Below the pieces are notes generated by a model. The model did not search any database and had not been told where the DNA came from. It worked only from the letters and a program-made list of their open reading frames with translations. A stretch of 5,861 nucleotides of DNA from contig DATKFG010000133.1 in the NCBI GenBank assembly GCA_035511515.1, forward strand, positions 1 to 5,861. The letters are read 5' to 3'. Source of the stretch: VBCK01 sp035511515 (GTDB lineage Bacteria > Pseudomonadota > Gammaproteobacteria > Burkholderiales > Burkholderiaceae_F). Positions within the stretch are counted from its first letter, which is position 1. Every line of letters begins with the position of its first letter. A program made the translations under genes and the position numbers. Shown here in pieces: positions 1 through 4,206 of the stretch.

Positions 1-1
1 G

Positions 2-148
2 TGGGGCCGCCCGTTTGCGAACCTCAGGGTCGGCCTGCAGTACACGATCTACGACAAATTCGACGGCGCAAGCACCAATTACGACGGCAGCGGCCGTAAC
101 GCAAGCGACAACAACACGCTGTATCTGTTCCTTTGGCTAGCCATGTAG
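2..148 (+). CDS. C-terminal fragment of a probable outer-membrane beta-barrel protein (5' end outside the window)
   Basis: The frame is open from the left edge and ends at TAG (146-148), giving the last 48 residues of a longer protein. The segment contains LRVGLQYTIYDKFDG, then an Asn/Ser/Gly-rich turn (STNYDGSGRNASDNN), then a terminal stretch NTLYLFLWLAM. Residues alternate between aliphatic and aromatic in both hydrophobic stretches. That is the pattern of two antiparallel beta-strands joined by an extracellular-type loop, as at the end of an outer-membrane barrel. Outer-membrane proteins usually end in Phe for BamA recognition, and this one ends in Met. I recall similar tails in large Burkholderiales outer-membrane proteins sometimes annotated as cytochrome c or porin, but the fragment has no heme-binding CXXCH motif. 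The function is therefore unassigned. The reading frame is firm and the barrel call is an inference. Confidence 0.55.
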   Translation, partial: WGRPFANLRVGLQYTIYDKFDGASTNYDGSGRNASDNNTLYLFLWLAM

Positions 149-220
149 CTATTCGCAACGTGATCTCTGCACGATCTGCCGGTCCGAGTCGGCACTGGTC
201 TGCGATCAACGATCGGGGAT
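149..220. other. Intergenic spacer between the barrel-protein gene and tRNA-Thr
   Basis: No gene is seen. The 3' ends of the plus-strand fragment and the minus-strand tRNA face each other here. I see no GC-rich stem followed by a T run on either strand, so no Rho-independent terminator is called. Positions 187-195 (AGTCGGCAC) are an exact inverted match to the tRNA 3' acceptor end at 223-231. Confidence 0.5.
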
Positions 221-296
221 TGGTGCCGACTGCCCGACTCGAACGGGCGACCTACCGCTTACAAGGCGGTTGCTCTACCAGCTGAGCTAAGCCGGC
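221..296 (-). tRNA. trnT: tRNA-Thr (anticodon UGU)
   Basis: The reverse complement folds as a canonical 76-nt tRNA including the encoded CCA. The acceptor stem GCCGGCT pairs with AGTCGGC (one G-U pair). The D arm starts GCTC AGCTGGTA GAGC. The anticodon arm is ACCGC-CTTGTAA-GCGGT, and the T arm is GCCCG-TTCGAGT-CGGGC. Positions 34-36 of the loop read TGT, so it decodes the threonine codon ACA (and probably other ACN codons by wobble). The overall sequence closely resembles the E. coli tRNA-Thr(UGU). It lies downstream of ybdD on the same strand but has its own promoter-like sequence 17-45 bp upstream, so it need not depend on read-through. The boundaries are exact, because both stem ends and the CCA can be seen. 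Confidence 0.97.
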
Positions 297-312
297 GTCA
301 AGAAGACTTTCA

Positions 313-341
313 TTTATACCGGGAGCCGGTCGGCGCGGGAA
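313..341 (-). promoter_or_regulatory. Likely sigma-70 promoter of the tRNA-Thr gene
   Basis: On the minus strand a -10-like TATAAA lies at 318-313. A weak -35-like TTCCCG (3 of 6 matching TTGACA) lies at 341-336, with a 17-bp spacer. Transcription would start around 305-307, leaving a leader of about 10 nt before the mature tRNA 5' end at 296, which is normal for a tRNA operon. The -35 element sits in the loop of a nested inverted repeat. Confidence 0.5.
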
Positions 342-360
342 GCGCCACAACGCTGGCTCC
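322..360. repeat. Nested inverted repeat between ybdD and tRNA-Thr
   Basis: The outer arms GGAGCC (322-327) and GGCTCC (355-360) enclose inner arms GGCGC (332-336) and GCGCC (342-346) with a 5-nt loop. On the minus strand it lies just past the ybdD stop and could slow or end the cstA-ybdD transcript. No T run follows, so it is not a classical intrinsic terminator. It also overlaps the presumed tRNA promoter -35 region. Confidence 0.5.
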
Positions 361-397
361 GTCCGCGCGGAACCGCAAGACTGGAGCGCCGCCCTGG

Positions 398-598
398 TCA
401 GCAGCACCCTTTCATCCGGTCCTTGCTCACCGTATATCGCACGGACTGGCGCTCGAAGAAGAACTCCTCGTAGGTCATGATCGGCTGGTCCGGGTGAAAC
501 GTCTTGCGGTGCTGCACGTAAGTCTCATAGTCGGGAATGCCGATCATCAGGCGCGCGGTCCGTTGCGCCCAGTCGTAGACAATCCGTAACCTGCTCAT
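398..598 (-). CDS. ybdD: YbdD/YjiX family small protein (DUF466), partner of the CstA transporter
   Basis: This is a 66-residue protein reading MSRLRIVYDWAQRTARLMIG at its start. The family core GIPDYETYVQHRKTFHPDQP and MTYEEFFFERQ spans residues 20-51. The tail KGCC ends in two cysteines, as I recall for E. coli YbdD and YjiX. In E. coli, YbdD-type proteins are encoded directly after cstA or btsT, and YbdD is reported to be needed with CstA for pyruvate uptake. It is expected to be cytoplasmic, since no membrane segment is visible. The start codon overlaps the cstA stop as ATGA (595-598). A good ribosome-binding site, AGGGGG, lies at 610-605 inside the end of cstA, so translation is probably coupled. 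The frame stays open far upstream inside cstA, but that extension is out-of-frame cstA sequence and is not protein. Family assignment is strong; the biochemical role is inferred from the enterobacterial relatives. Confidence 0.93.
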   Translation of the reverse strand: MSRLRIVYDWAQRTARLMIGIPDYETYVQHRKTFHPDQPIMTYEEFFFERQSVRYTVSKDRMKGCC

Positions 599-2676
599 CG
601 CGTGCCCCCTGCCAGAACGGCCGCCCCGACCTCGCGTGCCGTGCTGGTCGGCGTACGGCGCGCGTTGCGGATGCTGATGAAGGCGTACGCCAGGGTCGAC
701 AGCACCACCGCGACGAACACGATCGCCAGTGTCGCATCCAGGTAGTCGTTGAAGACCACGCGGTTCATGTCGCCCAGCGTCTTGGCCGGTGCCAGTACCT
801 TGCCGGCCGCGGCGGCATTGCCGAACTTGGCGGCATGCGCCAGAAATCCCACGCCCGGGTTCGAGCTGAACGCCTTCTCCAGGCCCGCCGTCACCGTGCA
901 AACCACCAGCCAGGCGGCTGGCACGATCGTCACCCAGGCGTACTGCTGACGCTTCATCCGGAACAGCACCACGGTGCACAACATCAGCGCGATGGCCGCC
1001 AGCATCTGGTTGGCCGTCCCGAACAGCGGCCACAGGGTCCAGATACCGCCGAAGGGATCGATCACGCCCGCGTACAGGATATAGCCCCATAGCACACACG
1101 CTATCGCCGAGCCGATCAGGTTGTTGGTCCAGGACTTCGTTTCGCGGAACGAAGGAATCGCGTTGCCGATCAGATCCTGGATCATGAACCGGCACACTCG
1201 CGTGCCGGCGTCCACCGTGGTCAGGATGAACAGCGCCTCGAACAGGATGGCGAAGTGGTACCAGATCCCCATCATCGCTTTGCCGCCCAGGAACTGCGCC
1301 AGGATCGCGGCCATGCCGACCGCCAGCGTGGGCGCACCGCCGGTTCGCGACATGATGGTCTTTTCTCCCACGTCCTGCGCCATCTGGGTGAGCACATCCG
1401 GCGTCACGACGAAGCCCCAGGAGGAAATCGTCTGGGCCGCCTGGTCGACCGTGGTGCCGATCACTCCGGCGGAGCTGTTCATTGCGAAATAAACGCCGGG
1501 ATGGATCACCGAGGCCGCGATCATGGCCATGATCGCGACGAACGCTTCCATCAGCATGCCGCCGTAGCCGATAAAGGGAACCTGGCTCTCGTTTTCGATC
1601 ATCTTCGGCGTCGTCCCCGAAGAAATCAGCGAGTGCCAACCCGATACCGCGCCGCAGGCGATCGTGATGAACAGGAACGGGAACAGGCTCCCCGCCCACA
1701 CCGGCCCGGTGCCGTCGATGAATTTCGTCACGGCCGGCATCTGCAGGTTCGGATGCACCAGGACAATGCCGATCGCCAGCAGCGCCACCGTGCCGATCTT
1801 CATGAAGGTCGACAGGTAGTCGCGTGGCGCCAGCACCAGCCAGACCGGCAGCACGGACGCAACGTAGCCGTAACCGATCAGGATCAGCGCCAGCGACGGG
1901 CCGCTGAACGTGAACATCGCGGCCAGCTCAGGGGTCTCGGCAACCGTGCGCCCATACAGCAGCGCCGCCAGCAGCAGAACGGCACCGATGGCCGACATCT
2001 CGGCGACCCGGCCCGGCCGGATGAAGCGGCCGTAGATGCCCATCACCACCGCGATCGGGAGCGTGCAGAAGACGGTGAAGGTTCCCCACGGGCTTTGCTT
2101 CAACGCATTCACGACGACCAGGGCGAGAACGGCCAGGATGATGATGCAGATCAGAAGAACACCGATGCCGGCGATCGTTCCCGGCACCGGGCCCATCTCG
2201 GCGCGGATCATGTCGCCCAGTGAGCGGCCGTCGCGGCGGGCCGAAAGAAACAGAACGGTCATGTCCTGTACGGCGCCCGCGAACACAACCCCGGCCAGTA
2301 TCCACAGCGTTCCGGGCAGGTAGCCCATCTGGGCGGCGAGCACCGGTCCGACCAGCGGCCCGGCGCCGGCGATCGCGGCGAAATGGTGACCGAACAGCAC
2401 GTAGCGGTTGGTCGGCACGTAGTCCAGACCGTCGTTGCGGCGAAAGGCGGGGGTCTGTCGCGTCGGGTCGATGCCCAGCGCCTTGTAAGCGATAAAGCGC
2501 GCATAAAAGCGATACGCGACCAGGAAAACGCATACCGCGGCCACGACGAGCCAGGCCGCATTGACCGGTTCGCCTCGCGTCAGCGCGACCACTCCGAACG
2601 AGACGGCGCCCAACACGGCCACGGCTGCCCACAGCAGCTTGCCTTGCAACGTCATCGCATCGCTCGCACCACTCAT
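595..2676 (-). CDS. cstA: Carbon starvation protein CstA, peptide/pyruvate transporter family
   Basis: This is a 693-residue polytopic inner-membrane protein of the CstA/BtsT family, close to the usual length of about 700. Many hydrophobic segments alternate with short loops, starting at residues 14-32 and 40-55. Family motifs seen in order are FGHHFAAIAGAGPLVGP (95-111), the QDM...RRDGRSLGDM region (137-156), PRDYLSTFMKIG (284-295), SGWHSLISSGTTPKMI (345-360) and WPLFGTANQMLA (549-560). The last part, after about residue 520, matches the C-terminal five-helix region of the family. Enterobacterial members import peptides and pyruvate, probably with protons, and are induced on carbon limitation. 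The exact substrate here cannot be read from sequence. The start is chosen because a strong AAGGAG sits 6 nt upstream of ATG 2676; an internal Met8 is the alternative. It overlaps ybdD by four bases and follows sspB by 103 bp. Confidence 0.95.
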   Translation of the reverse strand: MSGASDAMTLQGKLLWAAVAVLGAVSFGVVALTRGEPVNAAWLVVAAVCVFLVAYRFYARFIAYKALGIDPTRQTPAFRRNDGLDYVPTNRYVLFGHHFAAIAGAGPLVGPVLAAQMGYLPGTLWILAGVVFAGAVQDMTVLFLSARRDGRSLGDMIRAEMGPVPGTIAGIGVLLICIIILAVLALVVVNALKQSPWGTFTVFCTLPIAVVMGIYGRFIRPGRVAEMSAIGAVLLLAALLYGRTVAETPELAAMFTFSGPSLALILIGYGYVASVLPVWLVLAPRDYLSTFMKIGTVALLAIGIVLVHPNLQMPAVTKFIDGTGPVWAGSLFPFLFITIACGAVSGWHSLISSGTTPKMIENESQVPFIGYGGMLMEAFVAIMAMIAASVIHPGVYFAMNSSAGVIGTTVDQAAQTISSWGFVVTPDVLTQMAQDVGEKTIMSRTGGAPTLAVGMAAILAQFLGGKAMMGIWYHFAILFEALFILTTVDAGTRVCRFMIQDLIGNAIPSFRETKSWTNNLIGSAIACVLWGYILYAGVIDPFGGIWTLWPLFGTANQMLAAIALMLCTVVLFRMKRQQYAWVTIVPAAWLVVCTVTAGLEKAFSSNPGVGFLAHAAKFGNAAAAGKVLAPAKTLGDMNRVVFNDYLDATLAIVFVAVVLSTLAYAFISIRNARRTPTSTAREVGAAVLAGGTR

Positions 2677-2682
2677 GGCGTT

Positions 2683-2688
2683 CTCCTT
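2683..2688 (-). promoter_or_regulatory. Ribosome-binding site of cstA
   Basis: The minus strand reads AGAAGGAGAACGCC directly before ATG. AAGGAG at 2688-2683 is a near-ideal Shine-Dalgarno sequence with 6-nt spacing. This supports the first Met over the in-frame Met at codon 8. Confidence 0.75.
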
Positions 2689-2723
2689 CTGTCTCCAGGC
2701 TTCTTGACGAACCGCTTGCAGGC

Positions 2724-2729
2724 AGTATA
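2724..2729 (-). promoter_or_regulatory. Possible -10 element of a cstA promoter
   Basis: TATACT on the minus strand lies about 47 bp upstream of the cstA start, inside the 103-bp gap after sspB. No good -35 is found 16-18 bp upstream, where the sequence is GC-rich (GCGCTTCC). If real, it may need an activator, as cstA does in enterobacteria (CRP). No convincing CRP-type site is visible, so this is a weak call. Confidence 0.3.
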
Positions 2730-2779
2730 GGTCGCCGCGCGCAGGAAGCGCTGGCGCAGTGCAGCAGCGAACTGGAGGC

Positions 2780-3259
2780 TTACTTGACGCGCTTTAAGCG
2801 CGGCCGCTCGCCGGGCGCCGGCGCGCGCGGCGGGCGAGTGGGCGGGCCACCGATCTCGGCCGGCCGGCCGGGAGCGCTGGAGGCCAGTTCGAGCGCGCCC
2901 GCGCGGGGCTCGGGCAGCACCGTATCGGGCGCCGTCATCGGCACCGGCCGGGCCGGCTCGAAGGCCATGCCCTGGCCGTTCTCGCGAGCGTAAATGGCGA
3001 TCACCCGTTCGATCGGAACGTACACGTCGCGCGCGACGCCGCCGAAGCGGGCCTGGAACTCGATCGCCTGGTTGCCCATCGTCAGCCGGTTGGTGGCCAG
3101 CGCCGACACGTTCAACACGATCTCGCCGTTTCTGACGTGCTCGGGCGGCACCCGCACACCCTCGCCGGCTGCCACCGCGATGTACGGCGTGAGGCCGCTA
3201 TCGTTGCACCACTCGTAGATGGCTCGGATCAGGTACGGTTTGGTCGAAAGGTCGGGCAT
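2780..3259 (-). CDS. sspB: SspB, ClpXP protease specificity-enhancing factor
   Basis: This 159-residue adaptor captures ssrA-tagged proteins from stalled ribosomes and hands them to ClpXP in the cytoplasm. Residues 1-100 form the substrate-binding domain, with the family landmarks STKPYLIRAIYEWC (5-18), TPYIAV (24-29), GEIVLNVSALATNRL (45-59), IEFQARFGG (66-74) and VIAIYARENGQGMAF (86-100). A Pro/Ala/Gly/Arg-rich linker of about 50 residues follows. The protein ends in RPRLKRVK, which matches the ClpX-binding tail of E. coli SspB (RPALRVVK). Both working parts are therefore present. The start at ATG 3259 gives the normal N-terminus; the open frame extends upstream, but that part overlaps the 3' end of sspA and has no family similarity. 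The ribosome-binding site is weak (GGACGGGATCGC), and the gene starts 38 nt after sspA, so it is probably co-transcribed with it. Confidence 0.94.
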   Translation of the reverse strand: MPDLSTKPYLIRAIYEWCNDSGLTPYIAVAAGEGVRVPPEHVRNGEIVLNVSALATNRLTMGNQAIEFQARFGGVARDVYVPIERVIAIYARENGQGMAFEPARPVPMTAPDTVLPEPRAGALELASSAPGRPAEIGGPPTRPPRAPAPGERPRLKRVK

Positions 3260-3297
3260 TGCGATCCCGTCCAGAACTCGCGCGCATTGTCGCACGT

Positions 3298-3900
3298 TCA
3301 GCGGCGCATCACCTTTTCGCTCGGAGTCAGCGCCTCGATATAGGCCGGCCGGCTGAAAATGCGCTCGGCGTACTTCATCAAGGGAGCTGCGCTCTTGGGC
3401 AGGTCGATGCCGTAATGGTCCAGGCGCCACAGCAGCGGGGCGATGGCCACGTCGAGCATCGAGAACTCGTCGCCCAGCATGTACTTGCTCTTCAGCAGGA
3501 TCGGCGCCAGCTGGGTCAGCCGGTCACGGATCAGCAGCTTGCCTTTCTCGATCGCCTTCTGGTTGTTGGTGTTCTCGATCGTCTGCACGTGCACGAACAG
3601 TTCCCGCTCGAAATTGAACAGGAACAGGCGCGCGCGGGCGCGCATCACCGGGTCGGCCGGCATCAGCTGCGGGTGCGGAAAGCGCTCGTCGATGTACTCG
3701 TTGATGATGTTGGACTCGTACAGCGTCAGGTCGCGCTCCACCAGGATCGGCACCTGGCCGTACGGATTCATCACGTTGATGTCTTCGGGCTTCTTGAACA
3801 GGTCAACGTCCTTGATTTCGAAATCCATGCCCTTTTCGAACAGCACCAGGCGGCAGCGCTGCGAAAACGGGCAGGTCGTTCCCGAGTAAAGCACCATCAT
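3298..3900 (-). CDS. sspA: Stringent starvation protein A (SspA), glutathione S-transferase fold, RNA polymerase-associated
   Basis: This is a 200-residue protein. The N-terminal thioredoxin-like half (about 1-80) begins MMVLYSGTTCPFSQRCRLVL and contains NPYGQVPILVERDLTLYES. An all-helical GST C-terminal half (about 85-200) ends in LTPSEKVMRR. The conserved PHP motif (75-77, in ERFPHPQLMP), which forms the functional surface pocket in E. coli SspA, is intact. In gammaproteobacteria SspA binds RNA polymerase with sigma-70 and helps cells through starvation and acid stress. The same role is likely here but is inferred. It is not expected to be a working GST, since SspA proteins lack glutathione binding. 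The start is the first of two tandem ATG codons (3900 and 3897), with AGGA about 7 nt upstream. It is the first gene of the minus-strand block and is divergent from the HtrA-type gene. Confidence 0.96.
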   Translation of the reverse strand: MMVLYSGTTCPFSQRCRLVLFEKGMDFEIKDVDLFKKPEDINVMNPYGQVPILVERDLTLYESNIINEYIDERFPHPQLMPADPVMRARARLFLFNFERELFVHVQTIENTNNQKAIEKGKLLIRDRLTQLAPILLKSKYMLGDEFSMLDVAIAPLLWRLDHYGIDLPKSAAPLMKYAERIFSRPAYIEALTPSEKVMRR

Positions 3901-4009
3901 CGATAGGTCCTGTCTAAGGGGGTCCGCTCGCAGGCGTCGCGCGCCCGCCGCGGCGGACGCGTGATTGCGCTGACGCCACAGCGAATCGAGGCGGGAGGGG
4001 TAGCCTCCT

Positions 4010-4015
4010 ATTTTA
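4010..4015 (-). promoter_or_regulatory. Possible -10 element of the sspA promoter
   Basis: TAAAAT on the minus strand lies about 110 bp upstream of the sspA start. At 18-bp spacing the -35 candidate is TTCCAG, a poor match. A TTGACG lies immediately next to the TAAAAT and so cannot serve as its -35. A long GC-rich leader would follow. Confidence 0.33.
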
Positions 4016-4056
4016 CGTCAAGGGACACCCCGGCTGGAAGAGTCGGAGAGTGAACT

Positions 4057-4085
4057 TTTTCGGTATTGCAGCCACTGGGTATAAT
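4057..4085 (+). promoter_or_regulatory. Likely sigma-70 promoter of the HtrA-type protease gene
   Basis: A perfect -10 hexamer TATAAT is at 4080-4085. The -35 candidate at 17-bp spacing is TTTTCG (4057-4062, 3 of 6 matches). Transcription would begin near 4092, giving a 5' leader of about 115 nt. A TGAACTT at 4051-4057 resembles the -35 of RpoE-type promoters, but no matching -10 is seen at the right distance. Confidence 0.5.
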
Positions 4086-4105
4086 TCCAAGGCCTCCCTC
4101 CGTCT

Positions 4106-4130
4106 GTTTCAAGGCCCTCGCGCCTGAAAC
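4106..4130 (+). other. Bulged hairpin in the leader of the HtrA-type gene
   Basis: GTTTC-A-AGGC (4106-4115) pairs with GCCT-GAAAC (4122-4130) around a 6-nt loop, giving nine base pairs with one bulged A. It lies 15-40 nt downstream of the predicted transcript start and about 75 nt before the start codon. It could be a stability or regulatory element. No known riboswitch class is recognised. Confidence 0.35.
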
Positions 4131-4197
4131 GATCGGCGCAACCGGATGAAGCCTGCGCGCCGGCCCAAGCAAAGAGTGGGTGCGCCGATCAAACCTG

Positions 4198-4204
4198 AAG
4201 GCGG
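4198..4204 (+). promoter_or_regulatory. Ribosome-binding site that decides the HtrA-type start
   Basis: GAAGGCGGTA precedes ATG 4207, with AAGG ending 5 nt before the start codon. The alternative in-frame GTG at 4180 has only AAAGAGTGG before it and would add nine residues ahead of the usual MLRR N-terminus. Confidence 0.6.
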
Positions 4205-4206
4205 TA

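Larger units (their letters stand above)
3901..4206. other. Divergent regulatory region between sspA and the HtrA-type protease gene
   Basis: These 306 bp hold no gene I can support. They contain the putative promoters of both flanking genes, a 12-bp perfect palindrome (3945-3956, CCGCCGCGGCGG), a GGGAGG/CCTCCT hairpin (about 3993-4009) and a bulged hairpin in the protease leader (4106-4130). The half nearer sspA is GC-rich. The middle (4009-4090) is locally AT-richer, which suits a promoter region. Confidence 0.6.

Noticed and set aside
221..296. tRNA-Thr as an integration (att) site of a mobile element
   Set aside because: No integrase gene and no direct repeat of the tRNA 3' end is seen. 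The only nearby match is a 9-bp inverted one.
398..1699. A 433-codon minus-strand frame ending at the ybdD stop
   Set aside because: Only the last 66 codons resemble a protein family. The rest is out-of-frame cstA sequence, and the overlap start at 598 has its own ribosome-binding site.
1255..2223. A 322-codon open frame on the plus strand opposite cstA
   Set aside because: Its translation is rich in Arg, His, Gln and Asp with no recognisable domain. It is antisense to highly conserved cstA codons and is a typical shadow in GC-rich DNA.
2677..2779. Intrinsic terminator between sspB and cstA
   Set aside because: The GC-rich stretch has only short, poor stems and no T run on the minus strand.
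3259..3906. A 215-codon plus-strand frame opposite sspA
   Set aside because: It is a shadow of the strongly conserved sspA gene, with low-complexity Gln/His/Val composition and no family similarity.
4180..4206. GTG at 4180 as the start of the HtrA-type gene
   Set aside because: It has a weaker ribosome-binding site than ATG 4207 and would add a polar stretch ahead of the usual MLRR-hydrophobic anchor.
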